A stretch of 64,000 bases of DNA from Shewanella dokdonensis (lineage in GTDB: Bacteria; Pseudomonadota; Gammaproteobacteria; Enterobacterales; Shewanellaceae), in the NCBI RefSeq assembly GCF_018394335.1, contig NZ_CP074572.1, positions 3,968,001-4,032,000 on the forward strand, in the 5' to 3' direction. A program made the position numbers and the translations under genes. Shown here piece after piece: positions 21,901-30,782 of this stretch. Below the pieces are notes generated by a model. That model saw nothing but the letters and a program-made list of their open reading frames with translations, had not been told where the DNA came from and made no database searches. Position 1 is the stretch's first letter. Each line of letters starts with the position of its first letter.

Positions 21901-22687
21901 CGCCACCGAACAAACGCCAGCACCGCGTTTTCTGTTTGAAAAAGGCGCAAATGCCGGTTCTTTTATGCATCAGGTGCTGGAAGATCTGGATTTTGATGCC
22001 AGTGATAAACCCGCGGCACTGCAAGCCGTACTGCCCAATGCCATGCTGCAATATGGCATTGACCCCAGCCAGCAACCACTATTGTTGGACTGGTATCAAC
22101 AGATCCTAGCGGCACCGTTCGGTAACCCAACGCGAGATCCTGGTTTATCGCTGGAACAGTTATCCGCCCGAGCGGTGATTGCCGAAATGGAGTTTTATCT
22201 GCCGGTCAGCAAGCTGAGTTGTCAGGCGCTTAACCCATTGTTGGCGCAATATGGTTATCAAGCAGATTTTAGTTTTGAGACATTACGCGGCATGCTCAAA
22301 GGCTTTATTGACCTGACCTTTAGTTATCAAGGGCGCTGGTACATTGCTGACTATAAATCCAACCATCTGGGGGATGACTTCAGCCTCTACCATGGAGCGA
22401 ATCTGCAACAGGCAATGCTAGAGCACCATTACGATCTACAGTATCTGCTCTATACTCTGGCCCTGCATCGGTTACTGAGTAAACGGCTGGCCGATTACCA
22501 ATACCAACGTGACTTTGGCGGCTGTTACTACCTGTTTTTACGTGGCATGTCGCCCCAATATCCCGGAGCTGGCATCTATTACGACAAGCCACCACAAGCA
22601 CTTATCGAGGCACTGGATCAGCTCTTTGCCGGACAAACCGCCCCCAATACGGGTGCTAACGGCCAATTCAGTCTGGAGTTAAGCTGA
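18978..22687 (+). CDS. recB: RecB, exodeoxyribonuclease V beta subunit (one apparent frameshift)
   Basis: RecB is the 3'-5' helicase and the only nuclease of RecBCD. I choose ATG 18978 because AAGGAG sits at 18965-18970 and it overlaps the recC stop. Walker A is EASAGTGKTYTIS; motif II is IDEFQDTDPLQF; motif III/IV IGDPKQAIYAFRGGD; later IHKSKGLEYPV and LLYVALTRP. The nuclease active site is in FIDLTF and WYIADYKSNHLG near the C terminus. The frame breaks in the five-C run at 19902-19906; one more C gives SSAPPPTPDEAPVLALIDS and 1236 residues, against 1180 in E. coli. The pitrilysin gene ptrA, which separates recC and recB in E. coli, is absent. Confidence 0.95.
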
Positions 22688-24700
22688 TGCAAACCCTGTC
22701 TTTAGCTCTGCTGAGCTCATTACCCATCGCACAATTACTGCAACAGGCCGAGCAACAAGGCGCGCTCAGCGCCTTGATCGCCACTTTGCCGTGCAACTGT
22801 CGGCCATGGACGCCGAGCCACAACCTGCGCTGTTGCTGCTGTTAGCCCTGCTGTCAAAACAGTTGTCAGCGCAGCACAGCTGTTTGCCACTCGCCCATAT
22901 TGATGCCGAAAATCCGTTGGCACTAAGGCAGCTAGCAGCAGCTGAACAGCTCACCTGTGGGTTTGACTGTCCGCAACCGCAGTTAGTCACCCAACTGGAG
23001 CAACTGCTGAATCAATCATCATTAGTTTGGTTCGCTAATGCAGAGCAGACTGACGATCCCCATCATCGGCCGCTAGTTTTGCAAGATGGCCGTTTGTATC
23101 TGCGGCGATACTGGCGTTATGAACAGCAGGTGGCCAATAAACTGCGGCAACTGGCACGTGATAGTGAGATTGCCCGGCAGTTAGACAGTGATGCTGCTTT
23201 GATGCACAGCAGCGCAGCGCTACTAGACGGACTATTTCCGCTAAGCAGTCGTTCCACCATTGACTGGCAAAAAGTCGCCGCAGCCACCGCCCTCACGCGC
23301 CAACTGGCAGTGATTACCGGCGGCCCTGGCACCGGGAAAACCACAACCGTCACCAAAGTGTTGCTGCTATTGCTACAACTCTTGCCAACTTTGACTATCC
23401 GCTTGGTAGCGCCCACCGGTAAAGCGGCCGCCAGGCTCAGCGAGTCTATCAAAAGCAGCAAAGTTAGACTGCAACAACAGCTTGATGGCCCGCTTGCGCC
23501 CTTGCAGCAAGCGTTGCAGCGGATCCCTGAACAAGCGGCGACAATTCATCGCTTATTAGGCGTAATTCCGGGCGATAGCCGCTTTCGTTACCATCACGAT
23601 AATCCATTACTGCTGGATCTGCTGATTGTGGACGAAGCCTCAATGGTCGATTTACCACTTATGGCAAAGCTTTTAGATGCGCTGCCAGATAACGCACGCT
23701 TGATCCTCTTGGGCGATCAGGATCAGTTAGCCTCGGTAGAAGCTGGCGCGGTGCTGGCGGATATCTGTCATGGCTTAAAGCCGCCGCTAGCTGGCAGATG
23801 CGTTATAGCCAGAAACAAGCCGCACGCTTGAGTCAACTGTGCCAGCAACCGCTGCCAGCAACCGCTGGCGATTCGGCGCTGGGCGACAGTTTATGTATGT
23901 TACGCCATAGCCATCGCTTTCAAGATGATGCCGGTATCGGCCTGTTGGCCAATGCGGTGAATCAAGGCGACACAGCCGCCATTACGCAGATCTGGCGGCA
24001 CGGCTATCAGGAACTGCAATGGTTAGAACACAGTGATGATGGCAATGGACTCAAAGGCTTATTAGTGCAGTGTCAGCAAGGTTACGGCGTATATTTGGCG
24101 CTGATGCAACAACGTGCCGAACCGCAACAGATCCTCGCCGCCTTTAATCAGTTTCGAGTGCTATGTGCCATGCGTAGTGGAGATTCTGGCGTTGATGCAA
24201 TAAATCTAGCGATCGTCCGAGCCTTGGCAACCAAAGGCAGTTTAAAGCCCCACGGCGAATTTTATGCGGGCCGCCCGGTGATTATCCGTAGCAACGATTA
24301 CAATCTTGGGCTATTCAATGGCGACATCGGATTGATCTTGCCCGATGTGACTCAGCATAATCGCTTGATGGCTTGGTTTGAACGCGCTGATGGCAGCATG
24401 CTCAAAGTATTACCGGCGCGCTTGCCCGGCCACGATACCTGCTTTGCGATGACAGTGCACAAAAGCCAAGGCAGTGAATTCAACAGTGTTGCCTTGGTAT
24501 TACCGACCAATCCCCATGGGCCACAACTGCAATTGCTGAGTCGGGAGTTGCTGTATACCGCCATTACCCGAGCTAAACAGCAGTTTATCTGTCTTGGCAA
24601 CAGCCGCGGTTTTGCCAGTGCCAGCAGTCGTCTGACCCGCCGCGCTTCTGGCTTGGCACAACGGCTATGGGATAACCGCGAGGCTGAGCAGCAATCTTAG
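22687..24700 (+). CDS. recD: RecD, exodeoxyribonuclease V alpha subunit (two apparent frameshifts)
   Basis: RecD is the 5'-3' helicase of RecBCD. Its ATG at 22687 shares one base with the recB stop (TGATG), so translation is coupled. Walker A is ITGGPGTGKTTTVTK, Walker B IVDEASMVDLPL, followed by LLGDQDQLASVEAGAVL; the C-terminal motifs are TVHKSQGSEFNSVALVL and LLYTAITRAKQQFICLG. Two frame breaks are present: near 22774-22776 (one G short; corrected SALDRHFAVQLSAMD) and near 23777-23780 (one base short, probably A; corrected HGLKAAASWQMRYSQKQ). With both corrected the protein is 671 residues, against 608 in E. coli. Confidence 0.93.
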
Positions 24701-24876
24701 ATAAAAAATTTACCGCGATGTAACAGATTGCTGGCTTTTTCAGCGGTATCACACTTGCCGCGCAGATCGCTCTAACGCTGTGTTGCAAACTGCGCCATAA
24801 TGGCGCATCGGTGGCAAGCATAGCTGCCCGACTAAACTTATTGTCTGAGTCTATCAGGATGGTCACAGGAACAACC

Positions 24877-25893
24877 ATGACGAACGGGATCAATCTTTTA
24901 CTGTTATGTGGTGGTGGCGGTGCGGAACATGCCATTTCACTGCTATCTGCCGGATATTTTGAAAGCTGTCTTAGCCAAGTTCCCGGTATAAATTTGCTGT
25001 GGCTGGAACTGAATGGCAAGGGCCAGTACCACACCAAAGATGGTCGCAAATGTGAACTGACCAACCGCCGCGAAATACGCTTTGATGATGACAGTCCAAG
25101 CTGGCCAGTAGATTATGTTATCCCCTGCATCCATGGTTATCCTGGCGAAACCGGTGACATTCAATCCTATTTTAATCTGATCAACCTGCCCTATTTTGGC
25201 TGTGAATCTGAAGGTAGCAGTAACTGTTTTAACAAGATCACCGCCAAAATGTGGTTTACCGCGCTCGGGATCCCCAACACGCCTTATATTTTTGTCAATC
25301 AACCAGACGATGCCGCTATCGCCCGCTGCCAGCAGGCATTGCAGAACTGGGGCTCACTGTTTATTAAAGCCGCCTCACAAGGTTCATCTGTGGGGTGCTA
25401 CAAGGTGGATGATGCGGCCAAGATTGCAGCAACATTAAACGACGCCTTTCGCTATTCGCCTTATGTTGTTGTCGAAAAAACCATTCGTGCACGGGAGTTG
25501 GAAGTTGCCGTCTATGAATATCAGGGCGAAGTGATTGCCACACGTCCTGGTGAAATTGTCTGCGCAGCGAATACCTTCTACACCTACGAAGAAAAATACG
25601 CCGACAACAGCCATGCCACCACTAAGGTAGAAGCTGAGAATCTCACCGAAGCGCAGATTGCCACCATCCGCGATTATGCGGTGCGGGCGTTTAAGGGACT
25701 CAAACTGCGCCACCTGTCGCGCATCGACTTTTTCCTCAGTGATGCAGGGGAAATTCTGTTAAATGAGATCAACACCTTCCCGGGTCTGACGAAGATCTCC
25801 ATGTTCCCAAAAATGCTGGCAAACCACGGCGAAGATTTTACCGCTTACCTGTTGGATAATATTCAGCGGCAGTTGGCGAAGAAGATCGGCTAA
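24877..25893 (+). CDS. ddlA: D-alanine--D-alanine ligase
   Basis: Ddl joins two D-alanines with ATP for the peptidoglycan pentapeptide. I take ATG 24877 (after CACAGGA) as start, giving 338 residues; an upstream in-frame start at 24811 adds residues unlike the family. The family opening is [19 protein letters not shown], then [30 protein letters not shown] (serine loop), [13 protein letters not shown] and the metal-binding end [23 protein letters not shown]. One departure is GGGGAEH in place of the usual GGxSxEHEVS. The isolated location, away from the division and cell-wall cluster, fits DdlA more than DdlB. Confidence 0.92.
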   Translation: MTNGINLLLLCGGGGAEHAISLLSAGYFESCLSQVPGINLLWLELNGKGQYHTKDGRKCELTNRREIRFDDDSPSWPVDYVIPCIHGYPGETGDIQSYFNLINLPYFGCESEGSSNCFNKITAKMWFTALGIPNTPYIFVNQPDDAAIARCQQALQNWGSLFIKAASQGSSVGCYKVDDAAKIAATLNDAFRYSPYVVVEKTIRARELEVAVYEYQGEVIATRPGEIVCAANTFYTYEEKYADNSHATTKVEAENLTEAQIATIRDYAVRAFKGLKLRHLSRIDFFLSDAGEILLNEINTFPGLTKISMFPKMLANHGEDFTAYLLDNIQRQLAKKIG

Positions 25894-25912
25894 TTAGACG
25901 GTTCCCGTAGTG

Positions 25913-25945
25913 ACAAGCCAGACAAATGTCTGGCTTGTTATTAGC
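25913..25945 (+). terminator. Probable intrinsic terminator after ddlA
   Basis: A perfect ten-base stem (ACAAGCCAGA / TCTGGCTTGT) with loop CAAATG begins 20 bases after the ddlA stop. The T run that follows is weak (TATT), so termination strength is uncertain. Confidence 0.6.
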
Positions 25946-26114
25946 TGGCAATGACAACGCAGGGTTACCCAACATCATCGGCAAATACTTGCGCTAACCA
26001 AACCACTGACAGGTGACATAACGCAGCAATAGCCGTGGTTAACAACATGCCCCAAACAAACAGCATCCTTCAAACGAGAGCGCCTAGATTCATTGGCAAT
26101 AAATGCGCCGTGGA

Positions 26115-26585
26115 TTAAAGCAACTGTTTAAAGCTGACATCAATGGGTGTCGCCCTGCTCAAGGTTTGATAGATGGGACAAAGTAACAATGCTTGCTGAC
26201 AGAAAGCCTGAAAGTCTTCAGGTTCTGGCGCTAGCAAAGCGTAAAGAGTCAATGTTATCCGGCTGAAATATGGCTTATCATCAAGCCCCTTAACCCCCAC
26301 GAGAGTCAAGGGATTTGCCAGTTGTAACTGAGCTGTACCTTCAGCTTCTTCCAGCGTAGTCCGATGTCGCTGGCACTGTTCCGCCAATGCGCTCAGTAAA
26401 CTGCTGATAATGGCACCGCCAAAATAGTCGCTACTACTGATGTTGGAGCATTCATTATCAAAGTTTACTATTTTACTGATATTGAAAGAATTTCTATCAG
26501 TAAATACTTTCACCTGTTGCTGGGGATCCATCACTGCGCGATAACGCACATCGTAGAAATGCGCCTCATAAATGTCATTAGCCAT
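26115..26585 (-). CDS. OsmC-like thiol peroxidase-fold protein
   Basis: A 156-residue protein without a signal peptide. The pattern fits the OsmC/Ohr fold: a first cysteine in the central helix (LLSALAEQC, about residue 72) and a second in the C-terminal helix start (ALLLCPIYQTL, about residue 135), followed by the usual final strand (PIDVSFKQLL). OsmC and Ohr use such a cysteine pair to reduce organic hydroperoxides; other family members act on sulfur compounds. Its start overlaps the end of the MetE-like gene by eight bases, so it is the last gene of a four-gene operon. The match is by motif only and the substrate is unknown. Confidence 0.6.
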   Translation of the reverse strand: MANDIYEAHFYDVRYRAVMDPQQQVKVFTDRNSFNISKIVNFDNECSNISSSDYFGGAIISSLLSALAEQCQRHRTTLEEAEGTAQLQLANPLTLVGVKGLDDKPYFSRITLTLYALLAPEPEDFQAFCQQALLLCPIYQTLSRATPIDVSFKQLL

Positions 26586-27759
26586 AGCGTTGTCTGAGCA
26601 CCTGAGCGGCTGCTACCATTGCGGTCACTTTCTGCTCGATGACCTGATAATGATTGACTGGCCGGTTGGCAAATGTGGCAAAACCACAATCTGGCACCAA
26701 TAATATCTGTTCTGGTGCGAGCCAACGCAGCGCTTCTTCAACCCGAGAGACAATCGCCTGCACCGACTCCACTTCATCACTGCGGGGATTTATCACTCCC
26801 AGACCGAGAGTGGTCTGTCGTGGCCATCGCTTATCTTGCAAGAGCGCCGTAAGATCTCCAGCCCGGGGAGTTGAGAACTCCAACTCTAGCAGCGGTGCGG
26901 CCACCGTGTTAAATAACTCAAGTAATGGTGAATAAGGGCCTTCTAGCAAAATACTTTCATCACGACTCCAATTACCACGACAGACATGTAACGCCGCTCG
27001 CGCGGAGCCCTTTGCCACATGCGCTAAGACGGGTTTGAGCAAGGATGCAGCAAACAATAGCTCTTCGGTCGGATCTTTGCGTTCGGACAAGGCTGCGCAC
27101 ATAAACGATCGCGGTTTTCCCTCAGTAAAAATAACCTCAGTCAATACCGGTTCATCAAACTGGATAATCTCGACTCCGAGCCGTTGCAGTGCATCAATCT
27201 CCTGCATCAAGAGCGTTACCACATCTTGCCCAAGCGCTTCTTTGCTGTCATAAGCCTGGCTGGAGAGTCCTGATAGCCACATTGAACGGGTCATCAAATA
27301 AGGGCCAGGAAGCGTAATTTTGAGTGGTCGGTTGGTATGACGCTGCATCATTTGCAGCTCCGGCACGGAAATGCCTTCAGGTCTATAACCTAACTTACCG
27401 TTACAAATCGCATTTTTTATACTGACCGCAGGAACATCTAGGGTTGTTAGTATCTGCTCAAAGGCTTTTTTATCTTCGATATAATCCAGCATTTGGCCCA
27501 TATCCATCATGGTAACGCCGGTCAACCTGTCAGCCACAAAGGATACGTAATTGTCGCGCCCCAACTCCCCACTGGTGATGATATCTACTCCCCATTGCTC
27601 CTGCAGGGCAATCACGGCCGCCGTAGCCTGTTCCACCTGCTGAGCAAAATCCATGTCAGATAACAGACCTTTACGATGCTGGCGCAAGGCGGAAAGCAGC
27701 GTTTTTGAACGGGGTAGACTGCCCATCAATGATGTTGCAAACAAGGGGAGTTCTGTCAT
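26578..27759 (-). CDS. Cobalamin-independent methionine synthase core-like protein
   Basis: This protein has only the catalytic half of MetE and lacks its N-terminal domain. The zinc-site pattern of the family is present: HVC in AALHVCRGNW, a glutamate about 25 residues later (LLELEFST), and a second cysteine in LVPDCGFATF; IQFDEPVLTE is the typical substrate loop. I choose ATG 27759 over an upstream TTG at 27768 because it starts MTELPLFATSLMGSLPRS, as such proteins do. Single-domain MetE homologues include folate-independent methionine synthases of the Mes group and thiol methyltransferases such as coenzyme M enzymes. Placement between a PhnD-like gene and an OsmC-like gene suggests it demethylates or transfers a group from a small compound; substrate unknown. 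Confidence 0.82.
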   Translation of the reverse strand: MTELPLFATSLMGSLPRSKTLLSALRQHRKGLLSDMDFAQQVEQATAAVIALQEQWGVDIITSGELGRDNYVSFVADRLTGVTMMDMGQMLDYIEDKKAFEQILTTLDVPAVSIKNAICNGKLGYRPEGISVPELQMMQRHTNRPLKITLPGPYLMTRSMWLSGLSSQAYDSKEALGQDVVTLLMQEIDALQRLGVEIIQFDEPVLTEVIFTEGKPRSFMCAALSERKDPTEELLFAASLLKPVLAHVAKGSARAALHVCRGNWSRDESILLEGPYSPLLELFNTVAAPLLELEFSTPRAGDLTALLQDKRWPRQTTLGLGVINPRSDEVESVQAIVSRVEEALRWLAPEQILLVPDCGFATFANRPVNHYQVIEQKVTAMVAAAQVLRQRYG

Positions 27760-27769
27760 AACAGCCAAC

Positions 27770-28597
27770 CTATTTCACCGGAGCATCAAAGAAATTCAGA
27801 TACTGGCAAGCTTGCTGCAACTGGGCAAAACCGCTGGTGCGACCTTCGACCCAGCATTTTAGCCCTTCCATATCCATCATGGCTTTATGATCTGGGTTGC
27901 TGTAATCCATGCGGTGTAGCACTTCATTCCAATAGGTAAACTGTTCTACTGGGAAATCTGGACGCCCAACAAAAATACAGTGGTCAAATAACGGCGTGGT
28001 GGCTAAACAGATTAATTGGGTTCCATCTACCGTGCCGTCTTTCAGCCAAGCCTGCCAGTTCAGATCCAGCGTAAATGCCGCATCAACCTCTCCGGTCATT
28101 AACGCCTTCACCGCATCGAGTTCCCCGCCAATATGGTCGCCATGCAAACCAACACCTATGTCATAACGTTTTTCAAGATAATCTTGGCCAAATGCCAGCC
28201 CATGATTATGCAAAAAATTAATCGGAATTAACCGTGCTTGCGGGGAGTCCAGCGCACCAAATCCAATCACTTTATTCTTCAAGGCGCTGATATGCTGAAT
28301 TCCGCTATTTTTTCTAACAATAAGGCAGGTTTTACGATCACTATCAGTATCACGCATTGAACCATTCAAACAACGGCCCTGACTGCGGATATAGCTGTCC
28401 ACCCAAGCTAAAGGAGAGTTCCAAGCGATGTCGATTTCACCGTCAAACAATCCATCCACTTGCGCCTTGTAATCAGGGTAAAAAACACAATTAACCGGCA
28501 GCCCCTGCTGTTTGAAAAAATCCGCGATAATCCCCCAGATAACCGTGACTTTTGGGTCATAAACAACGGCACCGATATTAATACTGTTCATATTCAT
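27770..28597 (-). CDS. PhnD/SsuA-type binding-fold protein without a signal peptide
   Basis: A 275-residue protein of the phosphonate-binding (PhnD) superfamily: the chain opens with NIGAVVYDPKVTVIWGIIADFFKQQ, followed by the ligand-site blocks GLFDGEIDIAWNSPLAWVD, DRKTCLIVRKNSGI and VKALMTGEVDAAFTLD. I choose ATG 28597 because GAGAG lies just upstream. There is no signal peptide and no lipobox, so the protein should stay in the cytoplasm, unlike transport binding proteins. No permease or ATPase gene is close. Other cytoplasmic proteins with this fold, such as THI5 and the menaquinone enzymes MqnA and MqnD, are enzymes. It lies ten bases before the MetE-like start and 53 after the acyl-CoA-dehydrogenase-like gene. 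Confidence 0.8.
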   Translation of the reverse strand: MNMNSINIGAVVYDPKVTVIWGIIADFFKQQGLPVNCVFYPDYKAQVDGLFDGEIDIAWNSPLAWVDSYIRSQGRCLNGSMRDTDSDRKTCLIVRKNSGIQHISALKNKVIGFGALDSPQARLIPINFLHNHGLAFGQDYLEKRYDIGVGLHGDHIGGELDAVKALMTGEVDAAFTLDLNWQAWLKDGTVDGTQLICLATTPLFDHCIFVGRPDFPVEQFTYWNEVLHRMDYSNPDHKAMMDMEGLKCWVEGRTSGFAQLQQACQYLNFFDAPVK

Positions 28598-28650
28598 AAA
28601 TTCTCTCAATGGGTTAGCGAAGGCATTAAGTAATAGCGTAAGGTTGGCAG

Positions 28651-29761
28651 TTAAGGGATCGGCTGATCAGTCAGCGTCTTACCTAACCAAATATTCAAGA
28701 CATCAACCCCTGGTGCCATGACTTGCCCGGCATAGGCATCACGTAAGAAACGCTCAATCGTTAACGCCTTGTTATAAGCTTTACCGCCGCCCACGCGCAT
28801 GGCTAAACGCCCGCATTCAATGGCGGATTCTGAAGCAAAAATTCGCGCAGCTAAGATCTTTTGCAGCACATCTGAGGTGGCGTTGGCGGCAGCCAGGTGA
28901 GGCTTTTGGCAGCGATCGCACGGGTATAAATATTAGCAAGATGGGTCTGTACTGTTTCAATATGGCTTAACGGCTGCGCATCTGGGTATTTACGCGATTT
29001 AGCATGTTCATTTGCCGCATGACTCAGGCTCAGGCAGACACCACTATAAACAGCGGCTAATCCGGTAACAAAGAAAGGTGCTACAACACTAAACACTTGT
29101 TCGGCACCACTTCCCGCCACACCGAGTCGATTTAACATACTAACTTGCACATTATCAAGTTTCATCGGGCAGGAAATATTCGGGCGCATGCCCATACCCT
29201 GCCAGGTATTGTTGTCAAAACTTAAACCAGCGGCACTCAATGGCACCGCCCAGTTATCGACTTTGCCATTTTCAGCGGAGGGAGCCAACACCAAGTACCA
29301 GGACGCTTGACCCGCGGAGGTCACCATACTTTTTACGCCATCCAAGATCACATGCTCAGACGCAAATTCGGCGTGAATTTGTGGATTATAAAAATGTGTT
29401 CCTGAACCTAATTCGCTATAGGCCAGCGCCAGGAACTTTCCATCATTCAGTACGTCACTGCAAATCTGTTGTTTCAGTTCATCACTGCCATAAGTCAACA
29501 CACACATCAAGGCTACATTGTGCATCATGTAGCACAGGCCAGCACTGGGGTTAGCCTCAGCAAAAGCCATACATACTTCTGCGTGCGCATCTAATCCTTG
29601 ACCCTGCCCCCCATTGCTGTGGGGATCATCATGCTGAACCAGCCGTCTTTCGCCATCTGTTTAAATGCCACTTCAGGAAATTTGGCTTCTGCATCACATT
29701 CGGCACTCGTTGGTTGTATATGCAGCGCTGCAAATTGACTCGCTTGTTCGTAGTAGGACAT
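28651..29761 (-). CDS. Acyl-CoA dehydrogenase-like flavoprotein (two apparent frameshifts)
   Basis: Reading from ATG 29761 (SYYEQASQFAALHI), the chain shows the acyl-CoA dehydrogenase fold: a helical N-terminal domain (FKQMAKDGWFSMMIPTAMGG), a middle beta domain (FLALAYSELGSGTHF, where the family usually has TEPxAGSD), and a C-terminal helical domain ending ERFLRDAYAGQVMAPGVDVLNIWLGK. Where canonical enzymes have the catalytic Glu (YEGTxxIQ) this one has MAPGVDVL, so the base is probably missing and the reaction may be a monooxygenation or other flavin chemistry. Frame breaks lie in the six-C run at 29607-29612 and near 28896; adding one base at each gives 370 residues. It is the first gene of the four-gene operon. 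Confidence 0.82.
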
Positions 29762-30184
29762 GATGATTTCCGTTATTCAGAGAAAACTAATAGTAAAGCT
29801 CAGATACTACCGCTGCCCCTAGTTCAGCATCCAGAAAATAGATAACGCATTATCATGAATATTCTGATAAATGTGATAGTAATTAATACAAAAATGACAT
29901 AGGTAGACAAAATGACTCATTTGATTTTACCTATCATGGACATATAACGGGTTCTGGAGCTTTTCTACGAACAACATTTGCTCAACGAATTGGGGCAACA
30001 CCCGTTGTTAGCCGAGCAGTGCCGCTATCGGAAACCTTGCCGGACAAGGCAATCTTAAATTTACGGATGTTGTCGTTGTGTTAACCTGTTGGCTAGCATC
30101 TCGTAGCCTATGCTTCATTCCGCTAACACAACGGCTAGTCGTCAACTTTCTAATATTACTCTCTAGTTTATGGGTGCAATCGCC
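29762..30184. promoter_or_regulatory. Divergent intergenic region, promoter of the four-gene operon
   Basis: 423 bases without a gene. The half next to the operon (about 29800-29945) is strongly AT-rich and holds an inverted repeat, TTATCA at 29850-29855 and TGATAA at 29865-29870, with nine bases between, a plausible operator. The other half holds a second inverted repeat with ten-base arms, CGTTGTGTTA at 30074-30083 and TAACACAACG at 30124-30133. No regulator gene is adjacent. No promoter hexamers were assigned with confidence. Confidence 0.4.
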
Positions 30185-30712
30185 ATGGCAACATACATAC
30201 TGCTGTTTCGGGCAATTAATGTGGGCGGCAATAATCTTCTGCCGATGAAACCACTCACCTTGCTGTTGCAGCAATGTGGTTACACGGATGTCAGCAGCTA
30301 CATTCAAAGCGGCAATGTCGTATTAAATGGTGATATTCCGCCAGCGGCAAACATCACCACCGCGATTGCCAGCCAATTTGGGTTTACACCAGCCATGTTG
30401 GTTCTGACACAACAGGAATTTGAGCAAGCCGTGACCGCCAACCCTTACCATGCCGCTGACGGTAAAACTGCACATATTTATTTTGCTAACACACCGCTCA
30501 ACCCCGATCTGCAAAAATTGTCGGCACTGACCGCCGCCAGTGAACGCTTTACCATAAAAGATAAGGTGTTTTATCTCTATGCCCCGGAAGGGATTGGCCG
30601 CTCAAAACTGGTGGCCGGGTTAGAAAAATGCCTTGGCGTTGCCGTCACTGGCAGAAACCTCAATACGATTAATAAATTGCGAGAAATGGTGCGCGGCAAC
30701 GGCCATGTTTGA
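30185..30712 (+). CDS. DUF1697 family protein
   Basis: A 175-residue cytoplasmic protein of the DUF1697 family, whose function is not established. Family marks are the opening TYILLFRAINVGGNNLLPMK, then GYTDVSSYIQSGNVVL, and the end VTGRNLNTINKLREMV. I choose ATG 30185 because it gives the standard start (MATYILLFRAINVGG); an in-frame ATG at 30170 would add five residues. No clear ribosome binding site is seen for either. It stands alone and is followed by a terminator shared with the convergent lactate permease gene. Confidence 0.88.
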   Translation: MATYILLFRAINVGGNNLLPMKPLTLLLQQCGYTDVSSYIQSGNVVLNGDIPPAANITTAIASQFGFTPAMLVLTQQEFEQAVTANPYHAADGKTAHIYFANTPLNPDLQKLSALTAASERFTIKDKVFYLYAPEGIGRSKLVAGLEKCLGVAVTGRNLNTINKLREMVRGNGHV

Positions 30713-30740
30713 GGCGGCGCGATATCGCTATTGCCATAAA

Positions 30741-30767
30741 AAAACCACCGCATGCAACGGTGGTTTT
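30741..30767. terminator. Bidirectional intrinsic terminator between DUF1697 gene and lldP
   Basis: A perfect ten-base stem AAAACCACCG / CGGTGGTTTT with a seven-base loop (CATGCAA) lies between convergent genes. It gives a T run on the plus strand and a longer one (seven T) on the minus strand. Confidence 0.85.
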
Positions 30768-30782
30768 CTACATGATTAGCGC

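Noticed and set aside
24811..24876. Extended N terminus for the D-alanine ligase
   Set aside because: The family opening begins right after ATG 24877, which has a ribosome binding site; the extension does not resemble the family.
28651..29761. Acyl-CoA-dehydrogenase-like gene as a decayed pseudogene
   Set aside because: Both breaks are single missing bases of the kind that also hits essential genes here, and the corrected chain is complete.
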